Counted from the stretch's first letter, positions 28,001 to 36,150 are shown. The stretch: DNA of 64,000 bases from Subdoligranulum sp. CAG:314 (GCA_000437915.1 FR901000.1:55047-119046); one strand, 5' to 3'. Numbers and translations: made by a program. Notes: generated by a model from the sequence alone, not told the origin.

Positions 28001-28810
28001 TGCCAGGTCGTAACGCTTTGCGTCGAACAGCAGGTCGGTCAGCTGCTTTTTAATCGACTCCTCGGTGGGTATTTCGCCCGGGCGCAGACGCTTGTAAAGT
28101 TCAAGCAGTCCCTCGCGCTCGTTTTTGCTTGTGTCCTTTTCGCAGGTGCGCAAAATGGTTTCGTCGTTGTCGAACAAGGCGGCTATTTCGTCGTCGCCCG
28201 AAATGCCTATGGCTCTCAAAAGCACGGTCGCGGGCAGCTTGCGGTTTCTGTCCACGTGAACGTAAAGTATGTTGTTGTTTGCGTCATGCACAAATTCGAG
28301 CCACGCTCCGCGGTTGGGTATGACGGTGGTGTCGTATTTGCGCTTGCCGCTCTTGTCCAGCTCGCTCGCCGCGTAAACGCCGGGCGACCTGACCAGCTGA
28401 CTGACCACCACGCGCTCCGCCCCGTTGATGATAAAGCTGCCGTTGTCCGTCATCAGCGGGAAATCGCCCATAAAGACCTCCTGGTCCATAATTTCCCCCG
28501 TGTCGTTTCTAATCAGCCTGACCTTGATTTTGAGCGGCGCCGCATAGGTGGCGTCCCTTTCGCGGCACTCGTTTTCGCTGTACTTGCTTTTGAAATCCAA
28601 CGCGTGCTCCAAAAATTGCAGCTCGAATCTTCCCGAATAATCCACTATGGGAGAGAAGTCGTCGAATACCTCTCTGATGCCCTCGCGCACAAAAGCGTCG
28701 TAGGAATTTTTCTGCACCTCTATCAGGTTGGGCAGGTCGAGCACTTCCTTGATTCTGGAAAAGGTTTTGCGTTCCGTATTGCCGAATCTTTGAGTCCGAA
28801 TGTTCCGCAT
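25001..28810 (-). CDS. rpoB: DNA-directed RNA polymerase subunit beta
   Basis: 1269 residues. Rifampicin pocket [16 protein letters not shown] and [13 protein letters not shown] (about 475-510) is in the susceptible form. Conserved C-terminal [24 protein letters not shown]. An unusually acidic tail of about 60 residues (many Asp, Glu, Phe) closes the protein. The leader is about 170 nt from a strong promoter. Unlike the norm, no rplL lies upstream; rpoB is the first gene of its transcript. Confidence 0.99.
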   Translation of the reverse strand: MRNIRTQRFGNTERKTFSRIKEVLDLPNLIEVQKNSYDAFVREGIREVFDDFSPIVDYSGRFELQFLEHALDFKSKYSENECRERDATYAAPLKIKVRLIRNDTGEIMDQEVFMGDFPLMTDNGSFIINGAERVVVSQLVRSPGVYAASELDKSGKRKYDTTVIPNRGAWLEFVHDANNNILYVHVDRNRKLPATVLLRAIGISGDDEIAALFDNDETILRTCEKDTSKNEREGLLELYKRLRPGEIPTEESIKKQLTDLLFDAKRYDLAKVGRYKFNKKLSLANRIMGYRDHSTRYVTYTLAENLSVDVDTAEGKKTIELGKAGDEITEEKARAIQNSGVNVVYIESNGQKVKVIGNNTVDILYYLKLVNPDFAKYDFKALGINEYVNLTVLKDILAQNLTVDETVELISKSRDGLIPRHITREDIIATVSYNLNLKHGVGQVDNIDHLGNRRVRSVGELLQNQFRIGIARLERVIRERMAIQEIDKATPQSLINVRPVSSAIKEFFGSSQLSQFMDQSNPIAELTHKRKLSALGPGGLNRERATFDVRDVHYSHYGRMCPIETPEGQNIGLITSLAAFARINEYGFVESPYRRVDKERKVVTDEIEYLTADREDGFIVAQANELLDENGWFVKERVTCRYREDIKEFRSDMVDYMDVSPKQLVSVATSLIPFLENDDTNRALMGSNMQRQAVPLLKPEAPIVATGIEHRIAYDSGVMVISKEDGVVNRVSADKIEVRDTHGLVHSYPLKKFVRSNQGTCINQRPIVNVGQVVKAGDIIADGPSTSAGELSLGRNILIGFMSWEGYNYEDAILISENLVKEDVFTSIHIEEHETETRDTKLGPEEITRDIPNVGEDALKDLDEEGIIRIGAEVHPGDILVGKVTPKGEAELTPEERLLRAIFSEKAREVRDTSLRVPNGEEGIVVDIKIFTRENKDELDPGVNKLVRVYIAQKRKISVGDKMAGRHGNKGVISRILPQEDMPFMEDGTPLQIVLNPLGVPSRMNIGQVLEVHLGLVAKLLGWKVATPVFDGATETDIKELFEQNCMTNPATNKVDGKVTLYDGRTGLPFENRVTVGYMYMLKLIHLVDDKIHARSTGPYSLVTQQPLGGKAQFGGQRFGEMEVWALEAYGASNILQEILTVKSDDVVGRVKTYESIVKGDNISDPGIPESFKVLIKELQGLALDVKVLSEDNEEIQIIDSSDTELDYADFINKAKEEKKEKILSFDENEEIDILADDFSFDDEEMDEDEEFDIQDLFDDDETDEDEEF

Positions 28811-28979
28811 TTAAGCACCTCGAAAAAAAATTTTGGAAATTTCAGTAAATATGTTGCATTGAACACCGTCTTGGTGTAAAATATATTTAGATGTTGCGAC
28901 GTTCCCCTCCCCCGATTTTGCTTCCGCGCCGCAAAATAAAGACGGCAGGGCAAAATTGGGCATATTACTGCATTAAGTC

Positions 28980-29008
28980 ATTTTACTTAAACAAAAGTCA
29001 ATAGTCAA
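28980..29008 (-). promoter_or_regulatory. Promoter of rpoB-rpoC
   Basis: TTGACT, 17 bp, TAAAAT; a second TTGACT overlaps the spacer. Leaves a leader of about 165 nt with a small hairpin ACACC/GGTGT. Confidence 0.8.
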
Positions 29009-29063
29009 GCCATTTTTCGTAAAATTTTTCATAAAAAAATAAATAAAAATTTTTTCATTTTTG

Positions 29064-29089
29064 AACGCCGAAAAAACGGCGTTTTTTTT
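29064..29089 (+). terminator. Plus-strand terminator with no plus gene upstream
   Basis: AACGCCG, loop AAAAAA, CGGCGTT, then T8. It sits between the rpoB promoter and the rqcP promoter and would stop plus-strand RNA, for instance antisense transcripts leaving rpoB. Confidence 0.75.
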
Positions 29090-29126
29090 GTCGGACGGCG
29101 ACTGAACCGCGCCTCCCCCATTTTGA

Positions 29127-29155
29127 TTGAAATAAATTCGGATAAATGTTAAAAT
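29127..29155 (+). promoter_or_regulatory. Promoter of rqcP-ispDF
   Basis: TTGAAA, 17 bp, TAAAAT, about 60 nt before the rqcP ATG. The whole 28811-29223 gap thus holds two divergent promoters and one terminator. Confidence 0.65.
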
Positions 29156-29223
29156 CTATGCGGGCGGAAAAAAATTGCGCCGCATATAATTGAAAACCGA
29201 CAACGACGCGGAGAAAAAACGAT

Positions 29224-29478
29224 ATGAGACTTGATAAATTTCTGAAAGTGAGCAGAATCCTCAAACGACGCACGGTCGCCAACGAGGCGTGCGCGGGCGG
29301 CAAGGTGAGCGTAAACGGAAGGACGGCAAAGCCCGGCGTGCAGCTCAAAACGGGAGACGTGGTAAACATTTCCTTTGCGGGGTTCGATTTGACCTTCGCG
29401 GTCAAAGAGCTGCGCGAAAGCGTAAGAAAGGAGGAAGCCGCCGACATGTACGAAATCATCGGAGAAACCGAAAAATGA
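29224..29478 (+). CDS. rqcP: S4-domain RNA-binding protein RqcP (YabO family)
   Basis: 84 residues, almost entirely one S4 domain: MRLDKFLKVSRILKRRT at the start, CAGGKVSVNGRTAKPGVQLKTGD in the middle. In Bacillus RqcP works with RqcH to add alanine tails to stalled nascent chains on 50S subunits. GGAG precedes the ATG. Its last codons overlap the ispDF start by 4 nt (ATGA), so the two are translationally coupled. Confidence 0.9.
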   Translation: MRLDKFLKVSRILKRRTVANEACAGGKVSVNGRTAKPGVQLKTGDVVNISFAGFDLTFAVKELRESVRKEEAADMYEIIGETEK

Positions 29479-30557
29479 GAAGCGCAGTCATAGTCGCCGC
29501 AGGCAAAGGCGAAAGATTTAACGGCGACAAAATTTTCCTTAATTTTTGCGGCGCGCCCGTTCTGTTGAGAGCGACGCTGCCCTTTCTCCATTTATGCGGG
29601 GAGGCAATCGTCGTGGTAAACGAAAACGACGTCGAAAAAGCGCGCACGCTGTTCGCTTCCATGCCCGCCGTAAAAATCGTCGCGGGGGGGAAAACGAGAC
29701 AGCAGTCCGTCTTAAACGGGCTTGACGCCCTGTCCTCCCGCTGTCGAACCGTTGCCGTTCACGACGGCGCGCGCCCCTTTCTGTCGGAAGCGCTTGCAAA
29801 AATCTGCTTTGAACAGGCGGAAAAGCACGGCAGCGCCGTGCCCGTCGTCCCCTCGTCGGACAGCGTTTATTTCAACGGCGCTCCCGTTGACAGAAACGGC
29901 GTCAGACTCGCGCAAACGCCTCAGACCTTCGACGCGGAAAAAATAAAACAGGCATACGCCGAACGGGACGGAGCCGCCGCAGACGACGCGACGGTGTATT
30001 TCGGCAAATTCGGCAGTCTTAATTTCGTGGAAGGAGAAACCTCGAACAAAAAAATCACCTATCCCTCCGACCTCCCCGACATAAGGACGGGGTGCGGGTT
30101 TGACCTGCACACGCTCGAAAAAGGCAGAAGGCTGATTTTGGGCGGCAGGGAAATCCCCTGCGACGCGGGACTCAAAGGGCACTCCGACGCGGACGTATTG
30201 CTCCACGCCCTGACCGACGCGCTGCTGTGCGCCGCGGGAGAAAGGGATATAGGCTGCCTTTTCCCCGACAGCGACGAAAAATTCAAAGACGCGGACAGCA
30301 GCATATTTCTTTACGAAGCGTCAAAGCGCGCGAGGGAAAAGGGATTTGCCGTCATGTTCGCGGCTGCCGACCTGATAGCACAAAAGCCGAAGCTCGCGCC
30401 CCACATACCCGCAATCAGAGCCTCCGTCGCAAAAATGCTCGACGTCCCCGCGGGGCTTGTCAACATTTCCGCGAAAACCGCCGAAAAGCAAGGCACAATC
30501 GGCGGCGGAAAAGCCATCGCCTGCGACGCGACGGTGACGTTGATGAAAATCGATTGA
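29475..30557 (+). CDS. ispDF: Bifunctional IspD/IspF: 2-C-methyl-D-erythritol 4-phosphate cytidylyltransferase and MEcPP synthase
   Basis: 360 residues from the ATG at 29475. IspD part (residues about 1-200): VIVAAGKGERFNGDK nucleotide loop, VAHDGARPFL-like AVHDGARPFL (about 92-101), QTPQTF (about 150-155). IspF part (about 203-360): GCGFDLHTLEKGRRLILGG, GHSDADVLLHALTDALL with the metal-binding Asp/His, FPDSDEKFKDADS, and KLDVP/NISAKTAEKQG. Catalyses two steps of the MEP isoprenoid pathway (the third and fifth). Gram-positives often keep separate genes, so the fusion is notable. Overlaps rqcP by 4 nt. Confidence 0.95.
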   Translation: MRSAVIVAAGKGERFNGDKIFLNFCGAPVLLRATLPFLHLCGEAIVVVNENDVEKARTLFASMPAVKIVAGGKTRQQSVLNGLDALSSRCRTVAVHDGARPFLSEALAKICFEQAEKHGSAVPVVPSSDSVYFNGAPVDRNGVRLAQTPQTFDAEKIKQAYAERDGAAADDATVYFGKFGSLNFVEGETSNKKITYPSDLPDIRTGCGFDLHTLEKGRRLILGGREIPCDAGLKGHSDADVLLHALTDALLCAAGERDIGCLFPDSDEKFKDADSSIFLYEASKRAREKGFAVMFAAADLIAQKPKLAPHIPAIRASVAKMLDVPAGLVNISAKTAEKQGTIGGGKAIACDATVTLMKID

Positions 30558-30605
30558 CACGCCAACCCCCTGTTGATACAATAATCGAACCGAGGAGGAT
30601 TAAAA

Positions 30606-30878
30606 ATGAGATATTTCAAAAGCAGACTGAAAGGAAGCGCCGTCGGCACGATTATCGGCAGCGCGGCAGCGGCAATAGGCGTCCCGATTTTTTGCCTGAT
30701 TAAGTGGTTTACAAGCGGCGAGAATTTGTTGGGCTTGGGCATATTGTTTTTTATCGGCGGCGCAATCGGCGTTGTAATCGGAGTTTTCCGTTACCGCATG
30801 ATAGAAGAACGCGTTTCGGACGACCCGCCGTCCGACGAACAGCCTTTTTCCAAGAACGATTTCAACAGTTTGAGATAG
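30606..30878 (+). CDS. Small two-helix membrane protein of unknown function
   Basis: 90 residues with two hydrophobic segments (about 13-35 and 42-61), a short Arg-containing loop, and a polar C-terminal tail rich in Asp, Pro and Ser. Excellent ribosome-binding site (GAGGAGG). 48 bp after ispDF and followed by a terminator, so it ends the rqcP-ispDF operon. No family recognised. Confidence 0.6.
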   Translation: MRYFKSRLKGSAVGTIIGSAAAAIGVPIFCLIKWFTSGENLLGLGILFFIGGAIGVVIGVFRYRMIEERVSDDPPSDEQPFSKNDFNSLR

Positions 30879-30880
30879 TA

Positions 30881-30914
30881 AAACAGCCTGTCGGCAAGAC
30901 AGGCTGTTTTTGTT
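30881..30914. terminator. Bidirectional terminator
   Basis: 12-bp stem AAACAGCCTGTC (30881-30892) with complement at 30898-30909; T-runs on both strands. Ends the plus operon above and the minus operon of recR and the NifX-like gene. Confidence 0.9.
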
Positions 30915-30925
30915 TGTTTTGAAAA

Positions 30926-31324
30926 TCATTTGCCGCAGCTGCCGTGACCGCAGCCGTGCTCTTTGCACGAGCCGCCTTCCCCGTGTTCGTGGCTGTGCGA
31001 GCAATTTGCCTCCGTACCGAAAACAAGCGTGCCTTCGACAAACTCGTCGACACGGCTGTCCGCATCGCCGGAGACTCCCGCAAGCACTCTTATACCCGCT
31101 TCGGAAAGCGCGTTTAACGCTCCGCCGCCTATTCCGCCGCAAATCAGAGCGTCGGCTTTGTGGGCCGCGAGAAAACCCGCCAGCGCGCCGTGGCCGCTGC
31201 CGTCGGTGGGAATTATTTCCGAACCGACAACCTTGCCGTCCTTCACATCGTAGATTTTGAAATATTCCGTATGCCCGAAGTGCTGAAAAACTTTTCCGTC
31301 TTCGTAAGTTACCGCTACTTTCAT
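30926..31324 (-). CDS. NifX/NifB-type (dinitrogenase Fe-Mo cofactor biosynthesis) domain protein
   Basis: 132 residues. Starts MKVAVTYEDGKVFQHFGHTEYF, typical of the Nitro_FeMo-Co domain (residues 1-105, with ADALICGGIGGGALNAL in the middle). The last 25 residues are a Cys/His-rich tail (CSHSHEHGEGGSCKEHGCGHGSCG) that should bind metal; it is not part of the domain core. No nitrogenase gene is near, and such orphan proteins are common in anaerobes with unproven roles in metal-cluster handling. AAAGGAGA precedes the ATG. 67 bp after recR on the same strand. Confidence 0.85.
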   Translation of the reverse strand: MKVAVTYEDGKVFQHFGHTEYFKIYDVKDGKVVGSEIIPTDGSGHGALAGFLAAHKADALICGGIGGGALNALSEAGIRVLAGVSGDADSRVDEFVEGTLVFGTEANCSHSHEHGEGGSCKEHGCGHGSCGK

Positions 31325-31391
31325 TTTTATCTCCTTTACTCTCGATTTTTGACTTTTTCGCGCCTTTTAACCGTACACAAAATGCCCGCGC

Positions 31392-31988
31392 TCACAAAAC
31401 GCGCCTGTTTTCCAACGCTTGAACAAGCGTGGCTCTGTCGGCGTATTCAAGCTCGCTGCCCACGCTTACTCCCTGCGCGGGGCGCGTGACCTTGACTCCG
31501 AGAGGTTTTAAAATGCGCGCGAGATACATGGCGGTGGCTTCGCCCTCCACGTTGGGATTTGTGGCGACTATGACCTCTTTGACCTCGGGCGTGATTCTTT
31601 TGAGCAGCTCCTTTATCCTAAGCTGCTCCGGACCGATTCCGTCCAGCGGACTCAGAACGCCGCCGAGTATATGATACACTCCCTCGTATTCGCCCGTCTT
31701 TTCCAGCGCGAAAACGTCCTTTGCGTCCTTTACCACGCAGATAACGGAGCTGTCCCTCTTTCTGCATATATCGCACGGGTCGGCGCCCGCTTCGGTAAAA
31801 TTGCCGCAGACGGAGCAATATTTTACGTTTTTCTTGGTGTCGAGCAAAACCCTCGCGAACTCCTCCACCTCGCCTTCGCTCATGTCGAGGATTTTAAGCG
31901 CGTATCTCTGCGCCGTCTTGCCGCCCACAGCGGGCAGCTTGTTGAATTGATTTATCAGGCGCGCTATGGGATCGATGAACTCCTTCAA
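31392..31988 (-). CDS. recR: Recombination protein RecR
   Basis: 198 residues. Acts with RecO and RecF in loading RecA at gaps. Helix-hairpin-helix KLPAVGGKTAQRYAL (about 17-31), C4 zinc finger CSVCGNFTEAGADPCDIC (about 58-75), Toprim domain (ICVVKDAKDVFALEKTGEYEGVYHILGG onward). The start matching family members is a TTG, 1 nt after the ebfC stop; AAGGAG lies just inside the coding sequence, so the start is unusual and is likely driven by coupling to ebfC. Confidence 0.95.
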   Translation of the reverse strand: MKEFIDPIARLINQFNKLPAVGGKTAQRYALKILDMSEGEVEEFARVLLDTKKNVKYCSVCGNFTEAGADPCDICRKRDSSVICVVKDAKDVFALEKTGEYEGVYHILGGVLSPLDGIGPEQLRIKELLKRITPEVKEVIVATNPNVEGEATAMYLARILKPLGVKVTRPAQGVSVGSELEYADRATLVQALENRRVL

Positions 31989-31989
31989 G

Positions 31990-32310
31990 TCAAATCATGC
32001 CCCCGAACATACCCATTTTGTCCTCGTACTCCTCGTCGGCGACGGAATACGCGTCGTTGATTGCCGCCACAATGAGGTCTTCGAGCATTTCCACGTCGTC
32101 GGGATCAACCGCCTTGGGGTCGATAGAGATTGAGGAAATAACCTTTTTGCCGTTGCACACGACCTTGACCATGCCGCCGCCGCTCTCGCCCTCGATTTCC
32201 ATTTCTTCCAGCTCCTTCTGAGCGTCGGCAAGCTTTTGCTGCATCATTTGCGCCTGTTTCATCATTGCCTGCATATTTCCGCCGCCGAAGCCGCCTTTGA
32301 ATCCTGCCAT
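31990..32310 (-). CDS. ebfC: YbaB/EbfC family nucleoid-associated protein
   Basis: 106 residues. Small DNA-binding dimer. Gly/Met-rich start (MAGFKGGFGGGNMQAMMKQAQMMQQ), then a coiled helix and the conserved VVCNGKKVISSISIDP block (about 50-65), ending with the family's acidic helix and MFGGMI. In the classic dnaX-ebfC-recR order, 31 bp after dnaX. Confidence 0.95.
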   Translation of the reverse strand: MAGFKGGFGGGNMQAMMKQAQMMQQKLADAQKELEEMEIEGESGGGMVKVVCNGKKVISSISIDPKAVDPDDVEMLEDLIVAAINDAYSVADEEYEDKMGMFGGMI

Positions 32311-32341
32311 ATTAAATCTCCTTTATTTTGCCTTATTTAAA

Positions 32342-33907
32342 TTATTCGTTTACGATAAATTCGCTGTTTCCCGCAAGCTTGCGGAACGCTTCTACGGTTT
32401 CCTCCGCGTCTCCGCGCTTTTCGCGCTTTTTCAGAACCAGCCTGAGCGGCGCGCAGTCGGACAGCAATTTCTGCAACTTTTCCGTATTCTGCCTCTGTCC
32501 CAGCAGATTCAGCTGCCCCGCGGTAAGCTCAAGCACCAGCTCGCCGTTTAAAATGTAGCAGTCGGACACCTCGGTACACACAGTGGAAAATATCGGCTCG
32601 TCCAGAGTATGCACCTCTTTTAAAACGCTCGCCCACACACGGCGCGCCGCGTTGTAATCCTTGACTCCCGCGGCGGGCAAAGCCGGCTCCGTGCGCGGCT
32701 GCTCCGTTTTCCCCTCGTTCCGGACGGCATAGGATTGCCCGTCCGACGCGGCTTTTGCAGGCGCGGCTGCCGACCTTTTTTCAAGCTGTCTGATTCTCCT
32801 GTCGAGAGACTCCGCGTCCACCTCTCCGTTCGAGCTTGCCACCTTGATTGCAGTGGCTTCAAACAGAATTCTCGGATTCAACGCGAATCTCAAATCCGAG
32901 TCGATGCGCCCGAAAACCTCGGCTGCGTACAAAAGCTTTTTGAGGGAAACGTCCTTTGCCGAGCTTTCAAGCACTGAATACATGCTGTCGGGAACATTTA
33001 CGAGCTTTCGGGCATTGTCGCACAGCTTGATGACAGCCATATCCCTCAACTGCGCAGCTATATCGCGCGCCAAAAGATTTACGCTTTTGCCCTCTCTGAC
33101 CGTTTTGTCGGTCAAAACCAGAAACTCCGCCAATTGCCCGTTGAGAATATAGCTCGCAAATTTGTTTACCGTGCGCCCGTCGTTGGCGCCCAGCACGTTC
33201 AATACGTCATCGTAGGTCAGCTGCCTGTCGCCGCAAAAAGCAATACACCTGTCCGCGACGGACAGCGCATCGCGGGCGGAGCCTTCCCCCGCGACAGCGA
33301 CGGCGTTAAGCGCTTCGGGCGTAAAGCTTTTGCCCGACCTGACAAGCACGTCTCCCACAAGCGCTTCCAGCTTGTCTACGCCCACCAGCTTGAAATCGAA
33401 ACGCATACAGCGGGACAAAATCGTTTGCGGAATCTTGTAGGCCTCCGTAGTGCACAGTATAAAAACGGCGTGCGCGGGCGGCTCCTCGAGAGTTTTTAAA
33501 AATGCGTTGAAGGCGCTCTGCGAAAGCATATGCACTTCGTCTATGATATAAACCTTGTATTTTGACGAGCCGGGCGCGTACTGCACCTTTTCCTTTATAT
33601 CCCGTATATACTCCACGCCGTTGTTGGAAGCCGCGTCCAACTCCACAATATCCATACCGCCGTTGTCAAGGCAGCTGCGGCACTTCATGCAGGGGTTGCC
33701 GTCAACGGGGTTAAGACAGTTGATTGCGCGCGAAAAGACCTTTGCGGCAGTCGTCTTTCCCGTGCCCCGCGTGCCGGTAAAAAGATAAGCGTGGCTGATA
33801 TTTCCCGATTTTATCTGATTTTTGAGCGTAGTCACCACAAAATCCTGTCCGACGATTTCATCGAAGGTTTGCGGTCTGAATTTGCGGTAAAGCGCAAGAT
33901 AGCTCAT
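32342..33907 (-). CDS. dnaX: DNA polymerase III subunit gamma/tau
   Basis: 521 residues from the ATG at 33907 (AGGAGAAGTGAA precedes), 1 nt after the sigH stop. Clamp-loader ATPase. Walker A GTRGTGKTTAAK (about 44-55), zinc-binding Cys (CMKCRSC, about 73-79), Walker B IIDEVHMLS (about 120-128), sensor SRC motif (LSRCMRFDFK). C-terminal region (about 385-521) is variable linker and tau-like domain. Upstream frame extension would overlap sigH and is rejected. Confidence 0.96.
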   Translation of the reverse strand: MSYLALYRKFRPQTFDEIVGQDFVVTTLKNQIKSGNISHAYLFTGTRGTGKTTAAKVFSRAINCLNPVDGNPCMKCRSCLDNGGMDIVELDAASNNGVEYIRDIKEKVQYAPGSSKYKVYIIDEVHMLSQSAFNAFLKTLEEPPAHAVFILCTTEAYKIPQTILSRCMRFDFKLVGVDKLEALVGDVLVRSGKSFTPEALNAVAVAGEGSARDALSVADRCIAFCGDRQLTYDDVLNVLGANDGRTVNKFASYILNGQLAEFLVLTDKTVREGKSVNLLARDIAAQLRDMAVIKLCDNARKLVNVPDSMYSVLESSAKDVSLKKLLYAAEVFGRIDSDLRFALNPRILFEATAIKVASSNGEVDAESLDRRIRQLEKRSAAAPAKAASDGQSYAVRNEGKTEQPRTEPALPAAGVKDYNAARRVWASVLKEVHTLDEPIFSTVCTEVSDCYILNGELVLELTAGQLNLLGQRQNTEKLQKLLSDCAPLRLVLKKREKRGDAEETVEAFRKLAGNSEFIVNE

Positions 33908-33908
33908 T

Positions 33909-34478
33909 TCACTTCTCCTGTAACTTTCTTCTCGCGCGCTGCAAGGCTCCGTCAACCGCCTTGACGGTTTTGCCGCAGCGCGCCGCTATATCCTCGTAAG
34001 CGTAGCCCTGCATAAACAAGTTCGCCGCTTTTTTTTCAAAGGCGGAAAGTCTCGTATTGATTTTGTTTTCGAGAGACTGCTGCTGTTCCTTTAAGATTGC
34101 GCGTTCAAGAGGGTCGCTTTCGGTATCCGCCACAGCCTCCGCGACGGCGTCGTTCAGGGGAATGTAATTGTACAACGCCTTGTTTTTGCCGCTTCCGGAC
34201 TGCTTGACCGCGGAGATAACCCTGCGCAAAACGCACAGATAGGCAAACGCCGAAAACGAATTGCTTTTCGACGAGTCAAAGTCCTTTATCGCCGTGTAAA
34301 GCCCGAGCATACCCTCCGCGAACAAATCCTCGCGGTCGCCGCCGGCAAGAAAAAAGCCGTTGCTGACGGAACGCACAACTCCCTTGTATCTTGAAAACAG
34401 CTCGGCAAACGCCTGCTCGTCCCCCGCGCGCGCTTTTGCGGCAAGCGCGCCGTCCTCGTATCTGTCGCCGCCCGCCAT
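33909..34478 (-). CDS. sigH: RNA polymerase sigma factor SigH (stationary phase/early sporulation)
   Basis: 189 residues. Directs transcription of early sporulation genes. Region 2: FFLAGGDREDLFAEGMLGLYTAIKDFD (about 42-68) contains the core-binding and -10 recognition helices; the Trp-poor form and length fit SigH, not SigA. Region 4: FMQGYAYEDIAARCGKTVKAVDGALQRARRKL (about 153-184) is the -35 helix-turn-helix. Lies 1 nt after rlmB, as mrnC-rlmB-(yacP)-sigH in Bacillus, but here dnaX follows instead of rpmG. Confidence 0.92.
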   Translation of the reverse strand: MAGGDRYEDGALAAKARAGDEQAFAELFSRYKGVVRSVSNGFFLAGGDREDLFAEGMLGLYTAIKDFDSSKSNSFSAFAYLCVLRRVISAVKQSGSGKNKALYNYIPLNDAVAEAVADTESDPLERAILKEQQQSLENKINTRLSAFEKKAANLFMQGYAYEDIAARCGKTVKAVDGALQRARRKLQEK

Positions 34479-34479
34479 G

Positions 34480-35190
34480 TCAGCCCCTCTGCCTCAACGC
34501 CTCGAAAACGGCGACTCCGCACGCAACCGACGCGTTGAGCGAGTTTATTTTGCCTTTCATTTTTATAGAAACCGCTCCGTCGCAGTTTTCCTTGACAAGC
34601 CGACTCACACCTCTGTCCTCTCCGCCTATGACAAGAGCAAGAGGACCTTTAAGATTGAACTCCGTTATTTCGCGCCCGTCCATATCGGCGCAAAAAACCC
34701 ACAGACCCGCTTTTTTGAGCGTCGCTATCGCGTTGGAGAGGTTTGCCACGCGCGCCACCTTTACGTACTGACTCGCGCCGGCGGAGGTGCGCACCGCAGT
34801 ATCGTTGACGCTTGCCGCGCGGTTTTTGGGAATGATAACTCCGTGCACTCCCGCGCACTCGCATACGCGGAGAATACTGCCGAGATTGTGCGGGTCCTCG
34901 ATTCCGTCCAGAATCACCACAAAGGCGTCCTCCCCGCGTCTTTTGCTTTCGGCCAAAATATCCTCCACCTCGCAATAATCGAATTCGGTCGCGCGCGCAA
35001 TGAACCCCTGATGACGCTTGCTTACGCTTTCGCGTTCCAGCACGCTTCTGTCAACGAATTGTATCTTTATCCCCGCCGCGCGCGCCTGCGCAACCAAGGG
35101 GTGGTTTGTTCCCTTTTCCACCAATAGAACGTCAATGGTCGTGCCCGCTCTCAAAGCCTCGCCTACCGCGTTTTTGCCTTCTATATTCAT
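34480..35190 (-). CDS. rlmB: 23S rRNA (guanosine-2'-O-)-methyltransferase RlmB (TrmH/SpoU family)
   Basis: 236 residues. Methylates G2251 of 23S rRNA with SAM. N-terminal substrate-binding domain (residues 1-70) and knotted SpoU domain with motifs GIEDPHNLGSILRVCECAG (about 96-114), LVIGGEDRGVSRL (about 190-202) and INSLNASVACGVAVFEALRQ at the end. ATG overlaps the mrnC stop by 1 nt (TGATG). Confidence 0.95.
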   Translation of the reverse strand: MNIEGKNAVGEALRAGTTIDVLLVEKGTNHPLVAQARAAGIKIQFVDRSVLERESVSKRHQGFIARATEFDYCEVEDILAESKRRGEDAFVVILDGIEDPHNLGSILRVCECAGVHGVIIPKNRAASVNDTAVRTSAGASQYVKVARVANLSNAIATLKKAGLWVFCADMDGREITEFNLKGPLALVIGGEDRGVSRLVKENCDGAVSIKMKGKINSLNASVACGVAVFEALRQRG

Positions 35191-35603
35191 CAGATAAATT
35201 CCTCTCCCTTTTCGTAAGCGGCATTCAACAATTCCAAAATACGCCCCGCGTCACCGCTGACGTACAAAAAACCCAGCACCGCTTCCAGACCCGTCGCTTT
35301 TTTGTATTGTTCCAACGTGGCGTTTTTGGCGGGCGTATTGTTGTGGCAGTTGCGCGCGCGGCGAAATACGTCTTTCTCCGTTTCGTCGAAAAAATCCGAC
35401 AGCCTGTCGCAAGCCTCGCTTTGCGCCCTCGCGCTTAAAAGCCTGTTTGAAATTTTGCTCAGAGCGCCCGCCTTTCTGTCCGAAGAAACCGCAAGCCTGC
35501 TTTTGAGCCACAGAGCATGCACCGCGTCTCCCACATAGGCAAGCACCAGCGGATTGAGCCGCAGCGCCCTTTCTCGGGAAATTTGCTTTTCGTTTAAATT
35601 CAT
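35190..35603 (-). CDS. mrnC: Mini-ribonuclease 3
   Basis: 137 residues. RNase III catalytic domain only, no dsRNA-binding domain. Matures 23S rRNA in Bacillus. Conserved LVLAYVGDAVHALWLKSRL (about 18-36) with catalytic Asp, GRARNCHNN-like RRARNCHNNTPAKNATLEQYKKATGLEAVLGFLY (about 82-115). Opens the mrnC-rlmB-sigH-dnaX-ebfC-recR operon; its own Shine-Dalgarno is weak (AAGG close to the ATG). Confidence 0.94.
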   Translation of the reverse strand: MNLNEKQISRERALRLNPLVLAYVGDAVHALWLKSRLAVSSDRKAGALSKISNRLLSARAQSEACDRLSDFFDETEKDVFRRARNCHNNTPAKNATLEQYKKATGLEAVLGFLYVSGDAGRILELLNAAYEKGEEFI

Positions 35604-35618
35604 TGCCTTATTGCATAT

Positions 35619-35647
35619 AGTTTAACACAAAAAAACAAACTTATCAA
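35619..35647 (-). promoter_or_regulatory. Promoter of the mrnC operon
   Basis: TTGATA, 17 bp, TAAACT with TG extension, start expected about 9 nt before the mrnC ATG. Confidence 0.6.
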
Positions 35648-35662
35648 CGCTTTACGGGACAA

Positions 35663-35697
35663 ACGGCGCACGGAGATTCAAATTCTCCGCACGCCGT
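35663..35697 (-). terminator. Hairpin after the 35719-36150 gene
   Basis: Stem ACGGCG + CGGAGA with complements TCTCCG + CGCCGT, one 2-nt internal loop. The T stretch that follows is short (TTTGT), so termination may be modest. Confidence 0.5.
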
Positions 35698-35718
35698 CTC
35701 GGATTCGATAAAATACGG

Positions 35719-36150
35719 TTAACAGACATTTTTACAGCTGACCAAAATATGACAAGGCGCGAATACAATCGCAAAGACGATTAAAGGAATACTCAAAAGC
35801 ATAATGCCTCCGAACAAAAATACGCACGAAGGGATTGCCGAAAGCAATATCGCTTTTTCAACAGTATTTTTCCGGAAAATCGCCCAACAGGCAAGGTAAA
35901 TCACGCACAAAACAGAGTTTACGATTGCATATACAAGCATAGCCTTATCAAACCAAAAACCGAAATAGGTAAAAGGAATATTGAAAACCGTGAAGGCAAT
36001 GCAGCCGTATCTGCCTATCTGCTCAAAAAGCTCTGCGGCTTTGTTTCCGCAGCTGTTTGGAAAACCGCCTTTATTTTTAATCGCATATATGATATTGGGA
36101 ATCATTATAACCGAAATTACAATCAGTCCTATATAATTGAACCAAGACAT
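35719..36150 (-). CDS. Four-helix membrane protein of unknown function
   Basis: 143 residues with four hydrophobic segments (about 5-23, 48-66, 69-90, 100-135). A Lys/Gly/Asn loop lies between segments 1 and 2, with Cys at 34 and 50. Weak ribosome-binding site (GGTAAA). AT-rich compared with its neighbours. It stands alone between the GNAT gene and the mrnC operon. No family recognised. Confidence 0.6.
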   Translation of the reverse strand: MSWFNYIGLIVISVIMIPNIIYAIKNKGGFPNSCGNKAAELFEQIGRYGCIAFTVFNIPFTYFGFWFDKAMLVYAIVNSVLCVIYLACWAIFRKNTVEKAILLSAIPSCVFLFGGIMLLSIPLIVFAIVFAPCHILVSCKNVC

